The position numbers were made by a program, and so were the translations under genes. A stretch of 64,000 nt of DNA from UBA5796 sp040752455 (lineage in GTDB: Bacteria > Chloroflexota > Anaerolineae > Anaerolineales > Villigracilaceae): positions 248,001-312,000 of the forward strand of contig JBMOMN010000009.1 of the NCBI GenBank assembly GCA_049324115.1, in the 5' to 3' direction. Each line of letters starts with the position of its first letter. Position 1 is the stretch's first letter. The notes below the pieces were generated by a model. It was not told where the DNA came from. It did not search any database and saw only the letters and a program-made list of their open reading frames with translations. This document shows positions 25,932 to 32,667 of this stretch, piece after piece.

Positions 25932-25949
25932 TATAATCGTCATACGATT
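25932..25949 (+). promoter_or_regulatory. -10 box with overlapping operator of vapBC
   Basis: TATAAT (25932-25937) overlaps the left arm of the palindrome AATCGT-CAT-ACGATT (25935-25949), 22 bp before the vapB start. This is the expected place for autorepression by a VapB/VapC complex. No good -35 box is visible. Confidence 0.6.
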
Positions 25950-25971
25950 TTTGTTTCGATAGGAGTTTCGT

Positions 25972-26181
25972 ATGGATGCGGTGACTGTTTCCCCAAAATA
26001 TCAAGTGGTCATTCCTCAAAAGGTACGCGAGCAAATGAACGTCCGACCTGGGCAAAAAATGCACGTCATTGCTTACGACAATATGGTAGTTTTCATTCCC
26101 GTCCGCCCCATCCAGCAGGCGCGTGGATCGTTGAAAGGGATTGATACAACCATCGAGCGCGACGAAGAGGACCGTGTATGA
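25972..26181 (+). CDS. vapB: AbrB/SpoVT-family antitoxin (VapB type)
   Basis: A 69-residue swapped-hairpin AbrB-fold DNA-binding protein. The core MDAVTVSPKYQVVIPQKVRE matches the family; the C-terminal tail (SLKGIDTTIERDEEDRV) would wrap the toxin. AGGAG precedes ATG 25972. Its end overlaps the start of the PIN gene by 4 bp (ATGA). It probably represses its own promoter through the palindrome at 25935-25949. The AT content and isolated setting suggest acquisition. Confidence 0.88.
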   Translation: MDAVTVSPKYQVVIPQKVREQMNVRPGQKMHVIAYDNMVVFIPVRPIQQARGSLKGIDTTIERDEEDRV

Positions 26182-26528
26182 ACATCGTCGACTCTTCAGG
26201 CTGGTTGGAATATTTCGCAGAGGGCAGCAACGCTGATTTTTTCGCCCCGGCCGTTGAAGATACCGAAAATTTGCTTGTGCCGGTCATCTGCATGTACGAA
26301 GTGTTCAAGAAATTGCTCCTGCAAAGCGGAATTAGTGAAGCCCAAATCCATGCCAGCGACATGAAGCAAGGAAAAATCATCGAGATTGACGAATCGCTGG
26401 CATTGAGCGCGGCCAAACTTTCCGCCGATCTGAAACTGCCAATGGCCGACAGCCTGATCCTGGCCGCCGCCCGCGCCCAAGGCGCCACCCTTTGGACGCA
26501 GAAAGTATCTCTCCCCAGCCAATCGTGA
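26178..26528 (+). pseudogene. vapC: PIN-domain toxin VapC, apparently 3'-truncated
   Basis: A 116-residue PIN-domain ribonuclease homologue. It has the first Asp in MNIVDSSGWLEYF (D5), the conserved Glu in CMYEVFKKLLL and the third acidic residue in LPMADSLILAAAR. The expected ending after ATLWTQ is a fourth Asp in a D-x-D-F type motif plus a closing strand. Instead the frame runs into KVSLPSQS and stops, exactly where an unrelated lipoprotein gene fragment on the other strand begins. So the fourth catalytic residue appears lost through a junction near base 26502. It could still fold, but activity is doubtful. Confidence 0.75.
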
Positions 26529-26592
26529 GAACCGGGCGGCAGGCCAGGGCGGCGAGCAAAAGGACGCTGAGGGTGGCAAAATATTTTTCCAT
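26500..26592 (-). pseudogene. 5' fragment of a lipoprotein/signal-peptide gene
   Basis: Reading on the minus strand from ATG 26592 gives MEKYFATLSVLLLAALACRP, a convincing lipoprotein signal peptide with lipobox LAAC-like LALAC, followed by VLTIGWGEIL. After that the frame enters the antisense of vapC and loses protein character. This looks like the start of a gene cut off by the same rearrangement that removed the vapC 3' end. No start-proximal Shine-Dalgarno was obvious. Confidence 0.5.
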
Positions 26593-26639
26593 TGATGCGT
26601 TTCCGGGCAAAGTCCAAAACCTGAACGCGAATGCCATTG

Positions 26640-26708
26640 ATTGGGCGAAATAGGCGCATTCCTTCAGAAAAATATTCGCGCTATTCGCAAATTCGCCTCA
26701 TTCGCGTT
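26640..26708. repeat. ATTCGC-rich intergenic repeat
   Basis: Contains ATTCGCGCTATTCGCAAATT and CGCCTCATTCGCG words, similar to 9963-10042 and 36247-36312. It lies between the vapC/lipoprotein junction and the end of the MFS gene. Confidence 0.45.
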
Positions 26709-26715
26709 GAAAAAA

Positions 26716-27939
26716 TTACCCTTTCTGCATCCGGCGCAGGGACAACAGGGCGAAAACGTTGAAAACGACCGCGCCGAGCGCCACGACCGGGAAACCGAAC
26801 CCGTACAGGAAGGGGGCCAGCGGCGCGCCGAGGGCGCGTCCCAGCGATTGGGCGGCCACGTTGAAGGCCATCACCGTCGCCCGCGCCTTGGGCATGACCT
26901 CGGTCATCATCGGGATGCAACTGACCATGGTGAACTCAAAGGTGATGTAGAAGAAGAACAATCCCGCCAGCGCGCCCAGGGTGGACTGCCCCAGCCAGGG
27001 GAGCAGGAGCGCGGCCAGGGCGTTACCCGCCAATCCCAGCCGGACGGCCTGCGGCTTACCGAGCGTGTCCACGAAGCGGGCCACGGCGCTCTCGCCGCTC
27101 AACTCCGACAGACCGATGACGATCGAGGCCAGGATCAGCAGGGCGATCTCCAGGCCGAGGGTATTCCTGAAGAAATTGAGGAAGGCCAGGATGCCGGTGA
27201 ACCCGTCCGGGCCGAGCCAGGCTTTGAGCGAATCTTCCAGCCAGACGCCGAAGATGAGATTGACCACCTCGTTGGCGGTGCTGGACCACAATCCGATGGA
27301 GAGACCCGCCAGGGCAGGGATGGAAGTCAGCACGAGGCGGAAGTTGGGCGGCAGACCGTAGGCGGTTGACGGTGGACGGTTGGCAATGGACGCTGACGAA
27401 TCGTTGGGGATTACGAAGAAGAGTGCGATCAAGGTCAGGGTGGCCAGCAGGGCGATCAACGGGAAGGGAGCCAGCCAGCCGGAGCGGGCGATCAGAAACC
27501 CGGTCAGCGGGACGCCCAGGACGAAGGCCAGCGACCAGCCGAATTCGGTGATGGCGATCACCAGGCCGCGTTGTTCGTAAGAGGTCCGGTCGCCGAGATA
27601 CGCTTGCATGGACGGATCGAACAGGTATTTTCCCAGCGTAGTCAGGATCAGGGTCAATGCAAGAACGGGCAGGGTGGGGAAGAAGACGACCAGCAGCGTC
27701 CCGGCGATGAACAGGGCCAGCCCGGCCAACATGCCGAACTTCCGGCCGCGGCTGTCGGCTGCCGAAGCCAGGAACGGGCCGAAGGTCCCGACCACCGAGC
27801 GGGCGGTGAGGGCGAACGACATTGCCAGGATGTCCACGCCCAGTCCCCGCGCAAAAACGGCCAGGAACGGGTAGACCATCCGGTGCAGGGTGTTGATCAC
27901 CGTGCGGATGGTGGTGAAGAGAAGCAGGGTGCGGTTCAA
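26716..27939 (-). CDS. Major facilitator superfamily transporter
   Basis: An MFS permease of about 407 residues with 12 TM segments in two halves. The loop 2-3 motif is SAADSRGRKFGMLAGLALF, matching the G-x3-D-R-x-G-R motif, and the second half has the equivalent FVDTLGKPQAVRLGL. The substrate is unknown; drug or sugar efflux are both possible. The start is uncertain: no ATG lies near the N-terminus and the candidates are TTG codons (27939 chosen; 27987 also possible) that are themselves part of the 8-bp repeat tract, so the repeat has supplied or replaced the 5' end. Confidence 0.8.
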   Translation of the reverse strand: MNRTLLLFTTIRTVINTLHRMVYPFLAVFARGLGVDILAMSFALTARSVVGTFGPFLASAADSRGRKFGMLAGLALFIAGTLLVVFFPTLPVLALTLILTTLGKYLFDPSMQAYLGDRTSYEQRGLVIAITEFGWSLAFVLGVPLTGFLIARSGWLAPFPLIALLATLTLIALFFVIPNDSSASIANRPPSTAYGLPPNFRLVLTSIPALAGLSIGLWSSTANEVVNLIFGVWLEDSLKAWLGPDGFTGILAFLNFFRNTLGLEIALLILASIVIGLSELSGESAVARFVDTLGKPQAVRLGLAGNALAALLLPWLGQSTLGALAGLFFFYITFEFTMVSCIPMMTEVMPKARATVMAFNVAAQSLGRALGAPLAPFLYGFGFPVVALGAVVFNVFALLSLRRMQKG

Positions 27940-28017
27940 CGAGTCAGCGATTCGGCGAGTCAGCGATTCAACGAGTCGGCGATTCAACGAGGCAGCGAGG
28001 CAACGATTCAGCGGGTT
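27938..28017. repeat. 8-bp tandem repeat tract (CARCGAKT), left part
   Basis: About ten degenerate copies of an 8-bp unit such as CAGCGATT, CAACGAGT, CGGCGATT. It covers the 5' end of the MFS gene and the 3' end of the four-helix-bundle gene, whose TGA stop (28008-28010) is made from a repeat unit. Same orientation as the tract at 28454-28571. Confidence 0.85.
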
Positions 28018-28430
28018 TTTTGACGGGAGCGTTGGTAGGCTATTTCGGTGACAAGCAAGGCAATGACTTCATCTGTAAGGTTCAGACGATCTTCGAGTTG
28101 GCTGGCCGTCATAAAGCGGCGTCCGCGAAAAAACCAGCCTTTGGTCTCCCGCGCCGAGGCCAGGGCGACGCGGTAGTGATAGAGCAACTCCTTGCCATAG
28201 CCGCGACCCAATCCTTCTTCGAGATTGGCTGAAATCGAGCTTGAACTTCGGATGATCTGATCCGCCAGCGGGCGCCCGCGCCAGTTTCCTATCCACGATT
28301 CGGTATCCTCCCAAACCAGATCATGCAGGTAGAGCGCTTTGCGATACCCGGCGAAGTTCCAGATGGGTTCCTTCTTGATCTGGTCGGGCACGGTGGTTTC
28401 CCATTCGGCATAGGTCAAGGTGTTGCTCAT
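28008..28430 (-). CDS. Four-helix-bundle protein (S23 / 23S rRNA intervening-sequence type)
   Basis: A 140-residue protein of the bS23/IVP four-helix family. The hallmark is DQIIRSSSSISANLEEGLGR, followed by YHYRVALASARETKGWFF. In other bacteria this family is encoded in intervening sequences of 23S rRNA genes or as mobile single genes. GGAG precedes ATG 28430. The gene is flanked on both sides by the same 8-bp tandem repeat, suggesting that it inserted into, or carries, the repeat. Function of the family is not established. Confidence 0.88.
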   Translation of the reverse strand: MSNTLTYAEWETTVPDQIKKEPIWNFAGYRKALYLHDLVWEDTESWIGNWRGRPLADQIIRSSSSISANLEEGLGRGYGKELLYHYRVALASARETKGWFFRGRRFMTASQLEDRLNLTDEVIALLVTEIAYQRSRQKTR

Positions 28431-28453
28431 GGTGTTGCTCCTTTAGTTTGTAT

Positions 28454-28598
28454 GATTCAGCGATTCAACGATTCAGCGATTCAACGATTCAACGATTCAG
28501 CGATTCAGCGAGTCAGCGAGTCAGCGAGTCAGCGAGTCAGCGAATCAGCGAGTCAGCGGGTCAACGAGTCATTGATTCGCTGACTCGCTGATTCGTTA
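28454..28598. repeat. 8-bp tandem repeat tract, right part, with terminal inverted copy
   Basis: About 14 units of CAGCGATT/CAACGATT changing to CAGCGAGT (28454-28571), then an inverted stretch. CGAATCAGCGAGTCAGCG (28541-28558) is the exact reverse complement of 28578-28595, giving an 18-bp hairpin with a 19-nt loop. The stop codon of the gene at 28561-29187 lies within it. Confidence 0.88.
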
Positions 28599-29187
28599 GA
28601 AACCAGCGCGTCAGGAAATAGGCCGCAGTCAGGGTGAGCAAATTGAGCGCAATGAAGAAAATGATGATGTTCCACAGCCCGCTCGAAAAGATCGGCGAGG
28701 GCGGCGGATGCATCACGTATTCGGCGGTGGCAAAGATATAACGCAGCACCACGATAAAAACGATATTGGCCAGCGAGGTCAGCCAGTCGCGGGCGATCAG
28801 CCACAGACCGATTTGCAGTAACAGCCCCACCACGGCAAAGGTCAGCGCCAGGCGGAAGCGCGGCTCGGCCAGGAACAGCCCGTTCCAGTTGGCCTGCATC
28901 GCCAGCAGCGACAGCGGCAGGTAAGTCAGCCAGAAGACGATCCCGGCCCGTCCCAGCGCAGCGGACCAGCGGTGATAGACCGGCTTGCGGATGCCGAGCG
29001 CGGCCAGCCCGGCAAACCCGGCAGCGATGAAGGCGATCTCCGCCGCCATGACCCACGCGCCGTGCAGGTAGACGATCCGCACGCTGGAGCCGAGCGACTT
29101 CTCCTCCGGCCCGAAGAAGGCCAGCAGGGCGACCACGCCGAGAGTGACAAAGAACGAGAGCAGGGGGTTTTTGGTCAGTTTGGACAT
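28561..29187 (-). CDS. Integral membrane protein of unknown function
   Basis: A 208-residue protein with about six hydrophobic segments, starting MSKLTKNPLLSFFVTLGVVA. It contains VRIVYLHGAWVMAAEIAFIA, which recalls cytochrome-assembly-type (CcmC/CcsA) membrane proteins, but no Trp-rich motif is present; I do not assign it. The last nine residues (QRVSESMTR) are encoded by the 8-bp repeat, so the original C-terminus has been replaced or extended. ATG 29187 is taken because it starts the first TM segment. It is divergent from the rRNA methyltransferase gene, only 22 bp away. Confidence 0.7.
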   Translation of the reverse strand: MSKLTKNPLLSFFVTLGVVALLAFFGPEEKSLGSSVRIVYLHGAWVMAAEIAFIAAGFAGLAALGIRKPVYHRWSAALGRAGIVFWLTYLPLSLLAMQANWNGLFLAEPRFRLALTFAVVGLLLQIGLWLIARDWLTSLANIVFIVVLRYIFATAEYVMHPPPSPIFSSGLWNIIIFFIALNLLTLTAAYFLTRWFLTNQRVSESMTR

Positions 29188-29209
29188 GGGCGTGATTATA
29201 ATACTCTTG

Positions 29210-30589
29210 ATGAAACCCCTGCCCCCTGCCTTCCTCGAACGGATGCAATCCCTCCTCGGCAACGAATACCCCGGCTTCCTGGCCTGCTACGACGCGCCGC
29301 CCAACGTCGGCCTGCGGGTCAACCTGCTCAAACTCTCCGCCGACGACTTCCGCCGCCTCTCCCCTTTCGGCCTCGAACCCGTCCCCTGGACGGCGGAGGG
29401 CTTCCGCCTCACCGGCGACGAGCAGCCCGGCAAGCATCCCTACCACGCCGCGGGTCTCTATTATTTGCAGGAACCGGCCGCCATGGCCGCCACCGATGCG
29501 CTCGACCCGCAGCCCGGCGAGCGCATCCTCGACCTGGCCGCCTCCCCCGGCGGCAAGACCACCCACATCGCCTCCCGCATGAAAAACACCGGCCTGCTGC
29601 TCGCCAACGAAATCCGCACCAAACGCATCCCGGCTTTGGCGGCCAATCTCGAACGCTGGGGCGTGCGCAACACCCTCATCACCAACGAGCCGCCCGAACG
29701 CCTGGCCGACCGCCTGCCCGGCTTCTTCGACCGGGTCCTGGTGGACGCGCCCTGCTCCGGCGAGGGCATGTTCCGCAAAGAGCCGGACGTGCGCGCCGAG
29801 TGGAAGGCCGAGGGCATCGCCGGCTACGCCGAGCGCCAGCGTCTCATTCTCACCTTCGCCGCCCGCCTCGTCCGCCCCGGCGGGGTGCTGGTCTACTCCA
29901 CCTGCACCTTCGCCCCCGAAGAGAACGAAGCCGTGGTCGCTTCCTTTTTGGATAAAAACCGGGACTTCGCCCTTGCCCCCAGCCTGCCCCCGTTACCCGG
30001 ACTCTCCTCCGCCCGCCCGGAGTGGATCCAACCGATTCGTTCTGGACCCTGGCCTGGCGCGGCCCGCATCTGGCCGCATCTCAGCCCCGGCGAGGGACAC
30101 TTCATCGCCCGCCTGGAACGCGTCGGCGGCGACCCAGGCCCCTCGATCCGCCGCGCCAGCCTCCCCGTCCCGCCCCGCCCCGCCCTCGAAGATTTCAACG
30201 CCTTTATTATGGAACACGCAACACTCGACATCACCGCACTCAATCTCGTCCTGCTCAGCTCACGTTTGTACCACCTCCCCCCCGAAACCCCCGACCTTTC
30301 CGGCCTGCGGGTCTCCAGTCCCGGCTGGTGGCTGGGGGAGGCGAAAAAGAACCGCTTCGAGCCGGGTCACGCCCTGGCAATGGCCCTGCGCGCCGCCGAC
30401 GCCCGCCTGCGCCTCGACCTGGCCGTTGACGATAGCCGCCTCGCCGCCTACCTGCGCGGCCAGCCCCTCGACCTTTCCCTGCCCAACGGCTGGACCCTGG
30501 TCACGGTGGACGGTTACCCGCTCGGCTGGGGCAAAGCCGTGAACGGCGTGCTCAAGAACCACTACCCCGCCGGGCTGCGGGTTTATTGA
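29210..30589 (+). CDS. rRNA m5C methyltransferase, RsmF/NOL1-NOP2-sun family
   Basis: A 459-residue RNA (cytosine-5) methyltransferase. SAM motif I is DLAASPGGKTTHIASRM, motif IV VDAPCSGEGMF and motif VI VYSTCTFAPEENE; the two Cys residues in PC and TC are the release and nucleophile cysteines. The N-terminal domain starts MKPLPPAFLERMQSLLGNEY, and a C-terminal RsmF-type RNA-binding extension (about 330-459) ends GWTLVTVDGYPLGWGKAVNG. An RsmF-like target in 16S rRNA is likely; the exact position is not readable. ATG 29210 is chosen; an upstream in-frame start would overlap the divergent gene. Confidence 0.9.
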   Translation: MKPLPPAFLERMQSLLGNEYPGFLACYDAPPNVGLRVNLLKLSADDFRRLSPFGLEPVPWTAEGFRLTGDEQPGKHPYHAAGLYYLQEPAAMAATDALDPQPGERILDLAASPGGKTTHIASRMKNTGLLLANEIRTKRIPALAANLERWGVRNTLITNEPPERLADRLPGFFDRVLVDAPCSGEGMFRKEPDVRAEWKAEGIAGYAERQRLILTFAARLVRPGGVLVYSTCTFAPEENEAVVASFLDKNRDFALAPSLPPLPGLSSARPEWIQPIRSGPWPGAARIWPHLSPGEGHFIARLERVGGDPGPSIRRASLPVPPRPALEDFNAFIMEHATLDITALNLVLLSSRLYHLPPETPDLSGLRVSSPGWWLGEAKKNRFEPGHALAMALRAADARLRLDLAVDDSRLAAYLRGQPLDLSLPNGWTLVTVDGYPLGWGKAVNGVLKNHYPAGLRVY

Positions 30590-30598
30590 GGAGGTGGT

Positions 30599-31231
30599 TT
30601 GACAGTCTCACTATTTCTGAATGATGAACAGCGCACTACCTTCGATAGAGATTTATTGCAGGTGATCGAAGAAGCTAAATTTCACGTTGTTGCAGTAGTA
30701 ATTGACAAAATGGCAATGCGGAGCGCATTTGGTGAATCTGCCGCTCACCCGTATCATATTGGATTGGGATTTCTTTTACAGCGCTATGCCGGATATTTGA
30801 ATCGTATAAATCGAACAGGAGATGTCATGGCAGAGGCACGCGGTAGAAAAGAGGATCTTTTGTTACAAGAGTCTTATACCCGCGTGCATGACCATGGCAT
30901 TTGGGGCGTGACCTCTGGCGCATATTTTCAATCTGCATTGTCCTCGCGCCAATTAAAACATCAACCCAAAAAAGCGAACATTTCGGGGCTTCAACTCGCA
31001 GATTTGCTTGGACATCCTACAAAAATGTGGGTTCTTAGATATTATCGGATCGTAGATGAGACTCCCGCCCCATTTGCTAAGCGCCTGATGAGCATTATTG
31101 AGCACAAGTTCAACCATCACCTGTACAACAACAGGCTAGAAGGAACGGCTTTGTACTCTACCCGAAAAAATAAAGGAACCTCTTGCGAGGTTCCCTTACG
31201 CTCGCCCCTACGGGCGATCCACCTCCGCTAA
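30599..31231 (+). pseudogene. DUF3800-like protein, N-terminally truncated
   Basis: 210 codons opening with TTG. The region VVAVVIDKMAMRSAF to ISGLQLADLLGHPTKM resembles the C-terminal two thirds of DUF3800 proteins, including the QLAD-type motif near the end. The family's N-terminal metal-binding start (an F-x-DESG-like motif) is missing, so the gene is probably a 5'-deleted remnant whose frame starts 9 bp after the methyltransferase stop. It is visibly more AT-rich than its neighbours, a sign of transfer. The last 20 codons run through a hairpin (31175-31194) and look non-native. Confidence 0.6.
31175..31194 (+). terminator. Hairpin near the end of the DUF3800 gene
   Basis: GGAACCTC-TTGC-GAGGTTCC: a perfect 8-bp stem with 4-nt loop. 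It is followed by CCTTACG rather than a T-run, so function as a terminator is uncertain. A GGGCG/CGCCC pairing follows at about 31203-31215. Confidence 0.5.
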
Positions 31232-31338
31232 GCGGATTAATTTCATTATACACACAAAACCATCACTTTCAAGCACAATTTGGAGCCACAATTCTTTTGC
31301 TGGTTTGTCAGGCCTTCGGCGGGGGAAATACTGCCTGT

Positions 31339-32361
31339 TTACACCTTATTCGCGTCCATCAAATACTGCCACCAGTTGTTATGAACCCCATTCTTCCGCC
31401 CGGCGACGCGCGGGATGTGCTTCAGCCACCACACGTGATGGGCGCGGATGTCGCCCCCACCCCACTCCCCGGCATGGACCTGCTTGACCACCCCCTGGAA
31501 ATCCGGGAAATTGAACCAGTCGTCGCAAAAGCTGAGCACCTGGCGCGGGTTGCCCCAGTCGTAGTCCCGCTCGCTGTTGGGCGCAAAATGGACGTTGCCG
31601 ACCTCGGCCTGTCCGGGGTTGGCCTGGTCGTAGCGGGTGAACCTGGCCCACAGGTCGGCCTCGCCGCCCGCGCCGTCGAAGACCTTCGTCATGTGCGATT
31701 CCGAGCGGTGACCGAAAGATTCGAGCATCTCGCCCACCCCGCGCTCATACGAAAAACCCATGATGACGAACCGCCTCGGGCAGGAAGCTGTGCTCCGCAG
31801 CGGCGGCGCATTGCACCAGAACGCCCCCGCCCCGCCCATGACCGACTCGTAGAACCCGGCGTGCGGGAATGCAAAGGCCCACACCTCGTCAATCTCCCCG
31901 CTGGCGACGCGCTGCAAAATGTCGAAACGGGACAGGATAGCCTCGTAATCCACCCCGTCCGGCTGGTGGGGTGAGGTGTTGCCGCGCAGCACCTCCATGT
32001 ACGAATCGGCAGTGTAGCTGAACCCATCCGCCTTGGCCGGGAACTCGTCCAGGTCGAGGCGCTGGACGATCTCGTAACGGGCCAGCCCGGCGCTGGTCTC
32101 GTTGATGTCGGCGCAGAAACCGGTCGCCAGGTCTTCGACCCGATGCCAGTTCATCGCCTGGGATAATTTCTGCCCGGAATCATCCACCCCCGGATCGTAG
32201 ACCAGGAGCAGCACCTTGACCGTGCTGATCTGCGCCGGTTCATCCGCCGAATCGGGCGGGACCTGTGGGCCGGGCGCGCTCGTGGACGGTTTTTTCCCGC
32301 CGAAAATGGACGCCAGCAGGTCGAGCAGCAGGGCAAAAAATCCACCGGATGAGTTGCTCAT
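31339..32361 (-). CDS. Conserved hypothetical protein, Trp-rich C-terminus
   Basis: A 340-residue protein I cannot name. It starts MSNSSGGFFALLLDLLASIF (hydrophobic/amphipathic helix, no cleavage site), then a Pro/Ser-rich linker and, from about residue 48, a globular domain (VKVLLLVYDPGVDDSGQKLS) with an EVWAFAFPHAGFYESVMGG segment and a Trp-rich end (HHVWWLKHIPRVAGRKNGVH, NNWWQYLMD). Metal or carbohydrate binding is imaginable, but there is no motif to prove it. GGAGG precedes ATG 32361. Upstream lies a 306-bp repeat-filled gap. Confidence 0.75.
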   Translation of the reverse strand: MSNSSGGFFALLLDLLASIFGGKKPSTSAPGPQVPPDSADEPAQISTVKVLLLVYDPGVDDSGQKLSQAMNWHRVEDLATGFCADINETSAGLARYEIVQRLDLDEFPAKADGFSYTADSYMEVLRGNTSPHQPDGVDYEAILSRFDILQRVASGEIDEVWAFAFPHAGFYESVMGGAGAFWCNAPPLRSTASCPRRFVIMGFSYERGVGEMLESFGHRSESHMTKVFDGAGGEADLWARFTRYDQANPGQAEVGNVHFAPNSERDYDWGNPRQVLSFCDDWFNFPDFQGVVKQVHAGEWGGGDIRAHHVWWLKHIPRVAGRKNGVHNNWWQYLMDANKV

Positions 32362-32399
32362 AAGTCCTCCTGCATTTCAATAAATCATAAGTTGTCTGG

Positions 32400-32625
32400 A
32401 ATGCAGACTAAAGTCTGCAAATTTTCCGGCCAAAGAGGGCTGATGCTTCGATACGCCCTTCGGGCAGTCAGCACAGGCGTCCGCACTCCGAAATACAATT
32501 CGCAATTTCAGTAAACCGCAGATCATCAGGAGCGCAGACTTCAGTCTGCAATTCCACCGAACAAAGCAGACTCTAGTCTCCAATTTTACCAGCCGGCGCG
32601 GACTGAAGTCCGCACTCCTGAACAG
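32400..32625. repeat. Cluster of GCAGACTxxAGTCTGC / GCGGACTGAAGTCCGC palindromes
   Basis: Four palindromic units lie in a gap without genes: TGCAGACTAAAGTCTGCAA, GCAGACTTCAGTCTGC, GCAGACTCTAGTCT and GCGGACTGAAGTCCGCACTC. Short frames across it are made only of repeats. The rest of 32362-32667 shows nothing else. Confidence 0.8.
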
Positions 32626-32667
32626 AATTCGTGATTTACTGTATTTACCAAATTTTCGATTGACGGA

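Noticed and set aside
28454..28571. CRISPR-like repeats
   Set aside because: 8-bp direct repeats without spacers; simple tandem repeat.
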